57,554 bases of DNA from Rhodospirillales bacterium (GCA_030744625.1 JASLQF010000030.1:1-57554); one strand, 5' to 3'. Counted from the stretch's first letter, positions 44,695-53,640 are shown. The notes: generated from the letters alone by a model not told the origin. Program-made: numbers and translations.

Positions 44695-45446
44695 GGCACC
44701 GCCGGTTAATGATTACCGGAGTGTTCGCCGGAGCGGCGGGATTGGCCTTCATGGCGGCGGTCCATCCGGCGGCGGCGCAGACGTTCAGCCTGGACTTCGG
44801 GGAGGGCGGCGGCAGCGCCACGGGCCGCGTCGTTCAGCTGATCGCTCTTTTGACGGTGCTGAGCCTGGCGCCGTCCATTCTCATCATGGTGACGTCGTTC
44901 ACCCGCATTGCGATTGTGCTGGCCTTCCTGCGCACGGCAATGGGAACCCAGCAGACACCTCCCAATCAAGTGTTGATGAGCCTGGCCCTGTTCTTGACCC
45001 TCTTCATCATGATGCCCACCCTCGAGAGCTCCTACGACCAGGGAATCAAGCCCTTGATCGAGGGCCAGATCGACGAGCAGGAAGCCTTCAAGAAAAGCAT
45101 CGTCCCCTTTCGCGAGTTCATGATGCGTCACGTGCGCGAGCAGGATATCGCTTTGTTCGTCGGCATCGCCGAAATCACCGATGAGGAGTTTCTTACCGAT
45201 CAGCCGCTGCGGATAATCATCCCGGCGTTCATGATCAGCGAACTGCGCCGCGCCTTCGAAATCGGATTCCTGGTCTTCATTCCCTTCCTGATCATAGACA
45301 TGGTGGTGGCATCGGTTCTGATGTCCATGGGCATGATGATGTTGCCGCCCATCATCATCGCGCTGCCCTTCAAGATCATCTTCTTCGTGCTGGTGGACGG
45401 CTGGTTCATGATTGTCGGCAGCCTGGTTCAGGGCTTCGGCGGCTGA
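44691..45446 (+). CDS. fliP: Flagellar export gate protein FliP
   Basis: A 251-aa export gate component. A cleavable signal peptide (up to about residue 29, AAVHPAAAQ) precedes LLTVLSLAPSILIMVTSFTR and IAIVLAFLRTAMGTQQTPPN, then FLTLFIMMPTLESSYDQGI. The C-terminal half is SELRRAFEIGFLVFIPFLII and SMGMMMLPPIIIALPFKIIF. Start is GTG 44691. It ends the rightward operon, converging on the large AMIN/TPR-like gene (15-base gap). Confidence 0.96.
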   Translation: MRHRRLMITGVFAGAAGLAFMAAVHPAAAQTFSLDFGEGGGSATGRVVQLIALLTVLSLAPSILIMVTSFTRIAIVLAFLRTAMGTQQTPPNQVLMSLALFLTLFIMMPTLESSYDQGIKPLIEGQIDEQEAFKKSIVPFREFMMRHVREQDIALFVGIAEITDEEFLTDQPLRIIIPAFMISELRRAFEIGFLVFIPFLIIDMVVASVLMSMGMMMLPPIIIALPFKIIFFVLVDGWFMIVGSLVQGFGG

Positions 45447-45460
45447 GGCGCCTCGCCGGT

Positions 45461-48400
45461 TCAGCTCTTGGGGGACGTAAGGTCGCTCAAGTTTTCGGTC
45501 TTCAGGCGATCACGATAGGCCGCCATGAAGCCTCGAAAATTCTCGACGTCGGCGACCTTGCCGGCGATTGTGCGAAAATCGACCAGCCCCTGGGATTGGG
45601 GGCTGGCGATGAGCCGAAAGGCGTCCCTGAAGGGGCCATTTTCCATGGCAATGCCAAAATCCTCGCGCAGCTTGCCCAATCCCCGCTCGTTGTTGCTCAA
45701 GGTGAGGGCGATGGCGTAATTGAGGATATGCCGTGCCTGGGTGTCGTTTACCGGCTTGCCGGGCTCGGCACCGAATTCGCTGATCAGGCGCCGCAGGACC
45801 TGAGCGGAATTGGGCCAATCACGCGCCTCCCAAAACATTTCCAGACGCAAGACATCCGCCGCCTCGCTCTTGTCCTCCTTGAGAAGCTCGAGGGCGGCGC
45901 TCTTCTTCTTCTGTTCCGCCAATATGCGGGCCATCATGTGGCGGCGTTGGTCGGCAAGTTCCTTGGGAATCCCCGAAACCCTGGTGTCTTCCAAGGTTTT
46001 CGAGGCCTTTTCGAAGTCGCGGTCGAGCAGGTACACCAAGGCCAGTTGTGTCCCCACGCGCGTCTTCTCCACGCCCTTGAGACGAAACTTGACCTGGGCC
46101 TCGAGAAGCTTCGCGGCGCGCTCCAGCAGATCGACGGAGACCAGCCGGTCGGCAATCTTGCGAATCATTTCATCGCCCTTTTGGCCGGCCGGCGTGAGCT
46201 CCTTGAATTCGTCGTAAAGTGCGATGGCTGTCATGGGCGGCAGGTCTTCGCCCCCCTCGCCGAAATAAACATCAGCGAAAGCATCAGCCATCTGCTGGGT
46301 TACCTGGGCCGCATTCTTATGGTCCCGGAAGTGGGTGGCTGCCTGACGCAGGGTCCGCAGGCCACTGCGATAATCGCCTTCCGCCAGGTAGAGTTCGCCA
46401 AGACGGCGAAGCATCTGGAATTCGAAGTCATCGCCGCGCCAGGCGAAGCGTAGTTTTTCATACTCTTCGATCGCTTCGGCGCGGCTCATTTCCCGCAATT
46501 TCAGAAGAAGCTCCGCCCGCGCCACCGCGGCCTTGGCGCGGCTTGGCCGGTGTGGCCCTTCCTGCGCCGATTCCCACTTGGCGACGGCGCCCTCGAAATC
46601 GCCCCCCAATTCCTTGAGCCGCCCCTCGATATAGGCGATCTCCGCCCTTTCCACTGGCGTCGGATTTTCCGCCACCAACGCTTTGAGATTTTCGCTCGCC
46701 GTGTTGATGTCACCCACCAGAATGGCCGCCTCGGCCACCAGTTTCCCCATCGCCATTTTCAACGCCCTGGGGTAGGGCCGGATGATGCCCTTGGCACGCC
46801 CGAGGCCGCGAGCCGCCTTTATGAGATCGCCTTCCGAGGCCGATAACGCGGCGCGCCAAAAATTCGCCTCGTCGTTACCGTCCAGGCTGACATGGAATAG
46901 ATCCGATCGCGCGTTTTCGAGATGCCCCATCAAGAACCTGTTGGCGCCACGCAGGGCACGAAATTCCGGATCGCCCTGAATCTCGGGATTGTTTTCTTCG
47001 ATCAGACGCAAGACGGCCAACGATTCCGCTCCGAAACCAAGGGCGAAATAAAAGCGTGCGAGACTTAGGCGTGCTTTCTCGCGCCGCGATTCCTTGGATT
47101 TTGCGATGGCCAACAGCAATTCTTGCTTGTCCCGAGTGAAGCTTCCGATGCCTCCTTGCCGCCACTTTTTTAAATCGAAGACGCGGGTCAGGGCTCGCAT
47201 CATACCGACCTGGGCGCCGGCCTCTTCTTGCGGCGTCACGGACGAGAGTTGCAGGCTGCTGACACTGGTAATCTCCACGCCCTGGCGCAACGGCCGCACC
47301 CTGAGGTCGTCGATACGCGGTTTGAAGACGATGCCCTGCGCCGAGGTCAAAATCATAAACTGCGGATACTCACGTCTACGATCGACGCCGTGGCCGAGGG
47401 GAATTACCGGCACCACGACCAGATTATCGCCGACCTCGGGATCCCGCACCGCCAGGGCCTCGCCCGGCTCCGGCACCGACAGAAACACACGCGCGCCGAC
47501 CGGGGAATTGGGTTGCGCGTTGGCCTTGATCGGCGTCGGCGGCTTGAGGGGTTGTTTACGCAACTCCAGGACCCAGGCAAGTCCATCACGCCTAATGCTC
47601 GGATTGATGCTGGCCACGGTATCCATCCTCAGCGCGGTGGCTCGGGGCGCTTCGACTTGCTCTATTTTTCGGATGACATTGCCCACCGAAGCCCGAAGCG
47701 CCGCCAAATCCGGCGAGCTGGCCTTGTCGAAGACGGCCCACAACGATCCGGCACGGCGAAAGACCGCGGCCGCCACCGGCTCGTCCCAGTCGAAGCGCAG
47801 GCTGACAGCGTCGACCGCTCCTTCGATGGCCTTCGCCGTTACCGCGGCGCCCGACGGCGTCGGCGCCCCTTGCGGTGATTTTACCGCCGGCGCCGCCCCG
47901 CTTTCCTTCCTGGAAGCGGCAGCCACCTTCATTTCGGCCCCACCCGATGTCGTCAGAGGGGTCGGTCTGGAGGGCTTCAGGGACATTGGCTTCGCAGCCA
48001 TTTCCTTGGGCTTACCCAGGGGCTCGGGCTTGGCCTCGGGCTTGGTCTCGGGCTTGCTTTCGGGCTTGACGCGTGGTTTGTCTCCGGCCTTTGCCTGATC
48101 CCGGGAAACGGATTTGACCGCTGGTTCGGGGGCCGGTTTGGCGACCGGTTTGGTGGCGAGTTTGGTGACAGCTTTCTTCGGCTCCTTGGCTGGCGTCGGG
48201 GACGATGGCGCCGAGGCGATCTCGGTGTCGCTCGGAGCCATGACGTCCAGCACCACCTTCGGTCCACTTCTGAAGTGGCGCACCCGGGAAGTTTCCGGCA
48301 CGGTCATGGCGAAGACCGTGCCGCCCCCCTGCAAGCGCGCCGCCGCTTGGCGGACGAAGTTGGGTGGATTCGATTTGAGCCGTCCGATATTCAGACGGGC

Positions 48401-48997
48401 GGACCGCTCGAAGTTGACCGCCACCGCGGAGCCTTCCTTCTCGACCCGATACCCGACCTTGCGGGGCCAGTCGAAAACGATGCGTGTATATCCCTTGTGC
48501 GCTCCCGACCGCACTTGAACCGACGGAGCCTCTGCCGGCGCCTGTGTTTTGGCCGAAGGCCGTGCGGCCGCGCTCTGCTTCTCCGCGTCCGATTCCGCTG
48601 CCGCTTCGCCCGGCGGCGGCGCCGTGTCCAACAGGTCGACGACGACGGCGCTCCCCATGTTGAAGCTTCTGAGGCCGAAGTTTCCCTTCATGGCAAAGGC
48701 TACGCTGCGGCCGTCGGCGCCGGGGTCGGCGCCGCTCGTATATTTTCGCAAAGCCCTCACGGCGCTGTCGTAAGTCGCCTCGATGGGCCGATTAAAACGA
48801 ACGACGAGCTTGCCGCCCGCCATATCCGCACTGAAGGGCACCGGGGTTTTCCAGTTGAAAACGATGCGGCCATACCCCTCATGAGCGCCGCCCCGCACGG
48901 CCACGGATTCGGCGGCCGCGGGCGACGCCAGGGCCACCCACAAGGGTGCCGCCAGGATCATGGAAAACCGGCTGTCCGACAACCGGCCGAACATCAC
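45461..48997 (-). CDS. Large envelope protein with AMIN-like repeats and TPR-like region, unknown role
   Basis: A 1178-aa protein with a signal peptide (LAAPLWVALASPAAAES, about residue 31). Three related beta-rich repeats follow: residues ~34-125 (VRGGAHEGYGRIVFNW), ~162-255 (VRSGAHKGYTRIVFDW) and ~396-490 (VDAVSLRFDWDEPVAAAVF). They resemble AMIN-type domains. A Lys/Pro linker (about 260-395, with KPESKPETKPEAKPEP) separates repeats two and three. The C-terminal ~570 residues are repeated helices with TPR character (for example LREMSRAEAIEEYEKLRFAW). Start GTG 48997 or ATG 48994; the GTG overlaps the motB stop by 4 bases. It ends the stator/cheZ2 operon, so a periplasmic role around the motor or septum is plausible. 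I do not recognise a named family. Confidence 0.8.
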   Translation of the reverse strand: MMFGRLSDSRFSMILAAPLWVALASPAAAESVAVRGGAHEGYGRIVFNWKTPVPFSADMAGGKLVVRFNRPIEATYDSAVRALRKYTSGADPGADGRSVAFAMKGNFGLRSFNMGSAVVVDLLDTAPPPGEAAAESDAEKQSAAARPSAKTQAPAEAPSVQVRSGAHKGYTRIVFDWPRKVGYRVEKEGSAVAVNFERSARLNIGRLKSNPPNFVRQAAARLQGGGTVFAMTVPETSRVRHFRSGPKVVLDVMAPSDTEIASAPSSPTPAKEPKKAVTKLATKPVAKPAPEPAVKSVSRDQAKAGDKPRVKPESKPETKPEAKPEPLGKPKEMAAKPMSLKPSRPTPLTTSGGAEMKVAAASRKESGAAPAVKSPQGAPTPSGAAVTAKAIEGAVDAVSLRFDWDEPVAAAVFRRAGSLWAVFDKASSPDLAALRASVGNVIRKIEQVEAPRATALRMDTVASINPSIRRDGLAWVLELRKQPLKPPTPIKANAQPNSPVGARVFLSVPEPGEALAVRDPEVGDNLVVVPVIPLGHGVDRRREYPQFMILTSAQGIVFKPRIDDLRVRPLRQGVEITSVSSLQLSSVTPQEEAGAQVGMMRALTRVFDLKKWRQGGIGSFTRDKQELLLAIAKSKESRREKARLSLARFYFALGFGAESLAVLRLIEENNPEIQGDPEFRALRGANRFLMGHLENARSDLFHVSLDGNDEANFWRAALSASEGDLIKAARGLGRAKGIIRPYPRALKMAMGKLVAEAAILVGDINTASENLKALVAENPTPVERAEIAYIEGRLKELGGDFEGAVAKWESAQEGPHRPSRAKAAVARAELLLKLREMSRAEAIEEYEKLRFAWRGDDFEFQMLRRLGELYLAEGDYRSGLRTLRQAATHFRDHKNAAQVTQQMADAFADVYFGEGGEDLPPMTAIALYDEFKELTPAGQKGDEMIRKIADRLVSVDLLERAAKLLEAQVKFRLKGVEKTRVGTQLALVYLLDRDFEKASKTLEDTRVSGIPKELADQRRHMMARILAEQKKKSAALELLKEDKSEAADVLRLEMFWEARDWPNSAQVLRRLISEFGAEPGKPVNDTQARHILNYAIALTLSNNERGLGKLREDFGIAMENGPFRDAFRLIASPQSQGLVDFRTIAGKVADVENFRGFMAAYRDRLKTENLSDLTSPKS

Positions 48998-49704
48998 TCG
49001 GCCCTTACCGTGGGTCGCACGACGATATCCACCCGTCGTGCCAGGATGCGGCGTTGATCTTCGTCCAACTCGGGCAGTTCGGCGTACTTGCCGTCGGCGA
49101 AGCCGTGGGCGGTGATGTCCTCGGTGTAGCCGGAACTACGCAGCGCGTTGGCCACGGCGATGGCACGGGCCAAGGACAATTCCCAATTGGACGCATACTC
49201 CCCACCTTCCGGCGGCGCCGGATCGGAGTGACCGTTCACCGAAATTTGGTTGTCGATATTTCGAAGAACACCACCCAGATCGAACAATGCCTGGCGCGCT
49301 CGTTCCGACAACGCCGCTTGCCGCGTCGGGAACAGGAAATTCCCCGGCAATGCTAGCACCAAACGATCTTCCAACCGCAAGACCGTGCTTTCGACGAAGG
49401 CTGGATCGCTGGCCACGGTCTCTTCGATGACGCCCGCGAGATAGTCCAGGTTGATGGCTTGCTTGCGGAAAATGGCGCCAATATTGAATTGGGAACTGGG
49501 CATGACCGAGGGTGTCTCGCGTGAGGGGTTAAGGCTTTGCGAAAGCGCGTCCGTCATGTCGGACCAGTTATCCACCTTCACGCTCGACATGGCAAACAGC
49601 ATAACGAAAAAAGTCAGCAACAGGGACACCATGTCCGTGAAGATGACCATCCACGCCTTGCTCGACACCGATACGTCAGGTGGAAATTCGAGTTCCGGAT
49701 CCAT
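48994..49704 (-). CDS. motB: MotB-type stator protein with OmpA domain
   Basis: A 236-aa protein with one membrane helix (FTDMVSLLLTFFVMLFAMSS) and a C-terminal OmpA-like peptidoglycan-binding domain (NGHSDPAPPEGGEYASNWEL; RRILARRVDIVVRP). Asp24 in the helix matches the proton-binding Asp of MotB. It would anchor a MotA/B-type stator. No motA is in the window. The gene lies 24 bases downstream of a second MotB-like gene. It might pair with a MotA encoded elsewhere, or form a variant stator. Confidence 0.88.
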   Translation of the reverse strand: MDPELEFPPDVSVSSKAWMVIFTDMVSLLLTFFVMLFAMSSVKVDNWSDMTDALSQSLNPSRETPSVMPSSQFNIGAIFRKQAINLDYLAGVIEETVASDPAFVESTVLRLEDRLVLALPGNFLFPTRQAALSERARQALFDLGGVLRNIDNQISVNGHSDPAPPEGGEYASNWELSLARAIAVANALRSSGYTEDITAHGFADGKYAELPELDEDQRRILARRVDIVVRPTVRAE

Positions 49705-49728
49705 AGGCCTGATCCAAGATTCTATGCA

Positions 49729-50418
49729 CTAGGGCGTCGTTCCCGTCCTGGGTTTTTCGAAACCAGGAACTTTTTCGTCACCGAAACGGACGTGAAACCA
49801 AATGACGATTTCGCCCGGATCGCCGGGCTTCAACCCGATCGACACACTCCCAGGCGGCGCTCCGCGATCCATCAACTCCCGTGCGAAAACGCCCGCCCGG
49901 GCCAAGTTCAAGGTTTGCCCCGTGGGAAGGACGTTGCCTTCCACGTAGGGGCTACCGATAACGAAATCCATGTCATGGCGCATGCCCCGCGGCACCGCGC
50001 TCAAGGTGACCACGAGACGGTCCAGCAAAGGTTGCTGACCTTTTCGGATTTCCGTCGTTTCCGGAAAAAACAAGGAATCGGCCGGCAACAGCACACGCAT
50101 GAGCTTGCCCGGATTGATGATCTCAACCTTGGCGACCTGAATGGCGGTGGTAAAGATGCCTTTGATATCCGACTGCATTTGGGCGGCCACCACCTCGCCC
50201 TCGCGGGCGGTGAACGTGGTCAAATCGGTGCTCGGCGGCAGGATGGGAGCGAAGGTAGACGATAGGCTGTCCATGACTGCCTTGCTCTTCACCTCCTCGG
50301 GCGTGGAAATGCTTATCAGCAAAACGAAAAAGGCGAGAACAAGAAGGTAGAGCCCGAGAAACAAGGCGATGATGTTTCCGCCTCGAATCGTGGTCGATGG
50401 AACGCCGTGGTCGTCCAT
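49729..50418 (-). CDS. MotB-like protein lacking the proton-binding Asp
   Basis: A 229-aa protein with the same layout as MotB: a short cytoplasmic lead, one helix (FLGLYLLVLAFFVLLISIST) and a periplasmic part ending in an OmpA-like region (GQTLNLARAGVFARELMDRG; IVIWFHVRFG). In the helix, the Asp of MotB (FTDMVSL) aligns with Gly22 (FLGLYLL), so it should not conduct protons by itself. It may assist or modulate the real stator. It lies between cheZ2 (6-base gap) and motB (24-base gap). Confidence 0.8.
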   Translation of the reverse strand: MDDHGVPSTTIRGGNIIALFLGLYLLVLAFFVLLISISTPEEVKSKAVMDSLSSTFAPILPPSTDLTTFTAREGEVVAAQMQSDIKGIFTTAIQVAKVEIINPGKLMRVLLPADSLFFPETTEIRKGQQPLLDRLVVTLSAVPRGMRHDMDFVIGSPYVEGNVLPTGQTLNLARAGVFARELMDRGAPPGSVSIGLKPGDPGEIVIWFHVRFGDEKVPGFEKPRTGTTP

Positions 50419-50424
50419 GACCCG

Positions 50425-51081
50425 TCAGTCGAAACTGGCCAACAATGCATCCACCTCCGCCTGAGACGCCCCTTCGCCTTCTTTTTGCGGCCCCTCCAAC
50501 ATGTCTTCTTCGATCAGGGGACCTTCTTTCTTTTTCTTCGCCCGCGACCGTCGGCTGGCGTCTTCGATCTCGCCTCCGAAGGCTTCGAGCAGGGCGTCCA
50601 TCGTCTTTTCGATTTTATCGAGGGCCTTTACGACCTTGCCGACACGTTGGCCGGTGATGTCCTGAAACCCACAGGCTTCGTATATGCGGGAGGTAGCTTC
50701 GAGGAGCCTTTGGCTGTCTTCGCCGTCCGCATCCTGCGTCACGGCCTCGACGATTTCGGTCGCGCTGAGAATGGAATCCGTGGCCTCCGCCGTCGCCGCG
50801 ACAATAGCATTGAGTTCGTCGCGGGCCGCCGGAAGATGTTGACCCACGATCTCGTCCGGGTGGACCATCGCAATTTCCGCCTTGGCGTTTCGGATACCTT
50901 GGGCCAGATGCTCCAGTTCGGTACGCAGGCTCGACCCCTTGTCGGGCGGCTGGTCTTCCGAGGTCCTCGCCAAGTCTTCGATCCTGTCCGCGATATCGCC
51001 GATTCGCACCTCATCGCCGCGTCCGGCTCGCGGTTCCTTGGGCCGTTGCTCAGTGTTTGACTTCTTTACTGTCTTTGGCAT
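50425..51081 (-). CDS. CheZ-type phosphatase (second copy, flagellar operon)
   Basis: A 218-aa helical CheZ-like protein. The catalytic segment is CGFQDITGQRVGKVV with Asp141 and Gln145, almost the enteric numbering (Asp143, Gln147). The protein ends in EGEGASQAEVDALLASFD, a CheY-docking-like tail. Compared with the copy at 24938 it has a longer, charged N-terminus and a Lys/Arg linker (RRSRAKKKKEGP). The 165 bases upstream, before motE's end, show no terminator I trust, so it may be co-transcribed with motE or start on its own. Which copy is the main CheY phosphatase is not clear. Confidence 0.82.
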   Translation of the reverse strand: MPKTVKKSNTEQRPKEPRAGRGDEVRIGDIADRIEDLARTSEDQPPDKGSSLRTELEHLAQGIRNAKAEIAMVHPDEIVGQHLPAARDELNAIVAATAEATDSILSATEIVEAVTQDADGEDSQRLLEATSRIYEACGFQDITGQRVGKVVKALDKIEKTMDALLEAFGGEIEDASRRSRAKKKKEGPLIEEDMLEGPQKEGEGASQAEVDALLASFD

Positions 51082-51246
51082 GGCCGATACCTCAATTTGC
51101 GCCGATACAGCTGACTGCGTGGCCTGGCATTAAGCGGTTGGGAACGACCGCCCGTTCGACCGTGATGAGGTTATCCGACTAACTCCCCACAGGGTCTCCC
51201 GTAATTTAGGTAGAGAGGCAAGGGCCGCGCGGCAACCTAATTTTGA

Positions 51247-51927
51247 TCATCCCCCTTCTTGAACTCCAGGCTTCGGCAGCTCCCTCAGACGCGACAACTG
51301 TACAGTCACGTCCTTGGCCCTGGACGGGTCCATCTTCGCCATGATGGGGGCCAGCTTACGCTCGTTCATCAGTTCGGCGACGGAGAGGAGGGTGTCCATG
51401 TCAAGTTCCTCGAAGATGCGCGCCGCGTCCTTGGGCTTCATGTTCTGGTAAATTTTGACCAAGCTCTGCATCTTGGTGGATTGCTGGTCGTCGTAGGTCT
51501 TGATCAATCCCTCGATCGTGGCCTGGAGCCGTCTGAGGTCCTCGATTTTCGCGTTGATACGGGTTTCGGCGGCGTCGAGCAGGCCGGCGCGCATGCCAAG
51601 TTCCTTGTCCCGGGACTCCAGCTTTTCTCGCCTTTCGGCCAGCTGCTGAAGGAGGTCGATTTCAGCCTGAGTCAAAAGGGTCGGATCGCTATTCAGCAAA
51701 ACGGAATCCGATGAGTCGTCCTCGTCTTGCGCCTCTTCCTCGGCCTTTTCGGTGGCATCCGCCGCGGGAGGTTTTTCTTGTTGGGCCCTCGCCTCGCTGA
51801 CCGAGATGCTCCCCTTGAGAATACCGTCGAAACCCTCCCAGATATCCCCGATCTTCACCGTTAGCACGAGGGCAGCCACGAATATAGTGACTGGCAGATA
51901 GCGAAAACTTGGCATCTTCTTGAACAT
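51247..51927 (-). CDS. MotE-like protein with MgtE-N domain
   Basis: A 226-aa protein with an N-terminal membrane anchor or signal (FRYLPVTIFVAALVLTVKIG), an acidic linker, a coiled coil (about residues 90-150, LQQLAERREKLESRDKELGM) and a C-terminal MgtE-N type domain (KIYQNMKPKDAARIFEELDM). This is the layout of MotE, a periplasmic chaperone of MotC in rhizobia; a motor-linked role fits its place beside fliM and DUF6468. A MotC is not present here, so its partner is open. Confidence 0.8.
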   Translation of the reverse strand: MFKKMPSFRYLPVTIFVAALVLTVKIGDIWEGFDGILKGSISVSEARAQQEKPPAADATEKAEEEAQDEDDSSDSVLLNSDPTLLTQAEIDLLQQLAERREKLESRDKELGMRAGLLDAAETRINAKIEDLRRLQATIEGLIKTYDDQQSTKMQSLVKIYQNMKPKDAARIFEELDMDTLLSVAELMNERKLAPIMAKMDPSRAKDVTVQLSRLRELPKPGVQEGG

Positions 51928-51940
51928 GGAATCCCCTACC

Positions 51941-52405
51941 TTAACGCGCCGCGCGAAGCGCCTTTAAAAGTTCGCGCTCGGCCTCGGATTTCGTCATGGC
52001 GTCGTCTTTTTCGATCTCTTCCGCCTCTTCCAGGTCGCCATCGCCCGATCCCGGTATTGGCGAGGATCCGGGTTTCGTGGGATTGACGCCATCGGCGCGC
52101 GCCGCGCGCACCTTCTCCTCCAGGCGATCGGCGGTGCCACCACCGCGCTCGATGAGGAATTGAAGATCGTCGCGCAATTCCTGCGCGCCGTCGATTCGGC
52201 TCCCCAACTCATCGGCGGCGGAGCGAAGCAAGCCGATGCTTTCGCTCGCTCTCATCGTCGCCTCGCCAAACGAGCCGGACAGCTCCGCCAACTCTTCCTT
52301 GTCGCGGCGCAAGCCGCGAAGCCGGCGGTTCAGTACCGCCGCGTAGCCAATGGTCACGACGAGGAGCACAGCCACGATAATGTCGAGCATCAAGGAGAAA
52401 GACAC
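51941..52405 (-). CDS. DUF6468-like membrane protein
   Basis: A 154-aa protein with one N-terminal helix (LMLDIIVAVLLVVTIGYAAV) followed by a long cytoplasmic helical region (RRDKEELAELSGSFGEATMR) and an acidic, Pro/Gly-rich tail. Proteins of this form (DUF6468, as far as I recall) are found next to fliM and motE in alphaproteobacterial flagellar clusters. Its stop and the upstream fliM stop are almost contiguous (2-base gap). Function unknown. Confidence 0.65.
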   Translation of the reverse strand: MSFSLMLDIIVAVLLVVTIGYAAVLNRRLRGLRRDKEELAELSGSFGEATMRASESIGLLRSAADELGSRIDGAQELRDDLQFLIERGGGTADRLEEKVRAARADGVNPTKPGSSPIPGSGDGDLEEAEEIEKDDAMTKSEAERELLKALRAAR

Positions 52406-52407
52406 GT

Positions 52408-53610
52408 CTACCCCGCCGGTTTCAATTTCAATATGCGGTCACTGACACGGATGGCGATGCGGTCGCCCTTGCGCCCCATGCTGCCTTCGTAAAGAGGCAC
52501 CTCGCCGCACCGCATTACAACGGGTGACTCCGGGGTGGCGTTGAGCATGAATTGCGACCCCACGTGGAGATCGAACACCTCTCCAAGACGCATCATTTGT
52601 TCGTCGAGCACCGCCTTGAGTGGCACGTCGGTGACCCATAATTCCTCCGCCAGATGGGTCTCCCAAATGGAATCGCGGCCGAACTTCTCGCCCATGAACA
52701 TCTGCAGGAGAAGTTCGCGCACGGGCTCCAACGTCGCATACGGAATGAGCAGTTCCAATCGTCCGCCACGATCTTCCATGTCGATGCGCAGCTTGGCGAC
52801 GATCGCCGCGTTGGACGGCCTGGAGATCGTGGCAAAGCGTGGGTTGGTTTCAAGCCTGTCGAAGCGGAAGTTCACGGGGCTCAACGGCTCGAAAGCGGCG
52901 CTCAAGTCCGCCAGCATCACGTGCACCATGCGCTCGACCAGATTGCGTTCGATGGTGGTGTACGGACGGCCTTCGATGCGCATTGCCGCGGTGCCACGGC
53001 GCCCCCCCAGAAGCACGTCGACGATTGAGTAGATAAGTGACGAATCTACGGTGATCAGGCCGTGGTTATCCCACTCTTCGGCTTTGAAAACGCTCAACAT
53101 TGCCGGCAAGGGGATGGAATTCAGATAGTCGCCAAAGCGGATGCTGACAATGTTGTCGAGGGACACCTCCACATTGTCCGAGGTGAAGTTGCGCAAGGAC
53201 GTGGACATGAGGCGCACGAGCCGGTCGAACACCACTTCCAGCATGGGCAGACGCTCGTAGGAAACGAGCGCGCTGTTGAGAATGGCCTGGATGCCCGATT
53301 TCTCACCACCTTCCTCGTGATCTTCATCGAAGCCAAGCAGGCTGTCGATTTCGTCCTGATTGAGGACACGGGTGGACCCGCCCGCCGCGACACCGTCCTC
53401 CGTCTCGTCGGCTTCGCCGCCGCCGCCGCCGTCGCCTTCTCCGTCTCCGTCGCCGTCGCCATCAACCATGGATTCCCATTCGGCGGCAAGATCATCCTGA
53501 TCGTCGCCTCCTCCGTCCTCGTCCGACTCCTTGTTCTCATCGTCGAGGGCGGCCTGCATCTCGGCGGCAAGCGCGTCTTGGTCCGGGGTTTCGTCGGCAG
53601 GGGTAGTCAT
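52408..53610 (-). CDS. fliM: Flagellar motor switch protein FliM
   Basis: A 400-aa C-ring protein that binds CheY-P and reverses rotation. The CheY-binding peptide VLNQDEIDSLLGFDED is at residues 82-97. The middle domain begins KSGIQAILNSALVSYERLPM and contains SLIYSIVDVLLGGRRGT. The C-terminal domain ends with VRVSDRILKLKPAG-like residues (IRVSDRILKLKPAG). An extra ~80-residue acidic N-terminus precedes the peptide; in enteric FliM it is near residue 6. It is 30 bases downstream of fliL. Confidence 0.94.
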   Translation of the reverse strand: MTTPADETPDQDALAAEMQAALDDENKESDEDGGGDDQDDLAAEWESMVDGDGDGDGEGDGGGGGEADETEDGVAAGGSTRVLNQDEIDSLLGFDEDHEEGGEKSGIQAILNSALVSYERLPMLEVVFDRLVRLMSTSLRNFTSDNVEVSLDNIVSIRFGDYLNSIPLPAMLSVFKAEEWDNHGLITVDSSLIYSIVDVLLGGRRGTAAMRIEGRPYTTIERNLVERMVHVMLADLSAAFEPLSPVNFRFDRLETNPRFATISRPSNAAIVAKLRIDMEDRGGRLELLIPYATLEPVRELLLQMFMGEKFGRDSIWETHLAEELWVTDVPLKAVLDEQMMRLGEVFDLHVGSQFMLNATPESPVVMRCGEVPLYEGSMGRKGDRIAIRVSDRILKLKPAG

Positions 53611-53640
53611 AATCGTCGCTTTCCTCGTTTCGAGCGGTTC

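Noticed and set aside
48001..48060. Short repeated tracts coding KPESKPETKPEAKPEP as a possible minisatellite or CRISPR-like array
   Set aside because: The repeats are in frame inside the linker of the 1178-aa protein and lack spacer-repeat structure.
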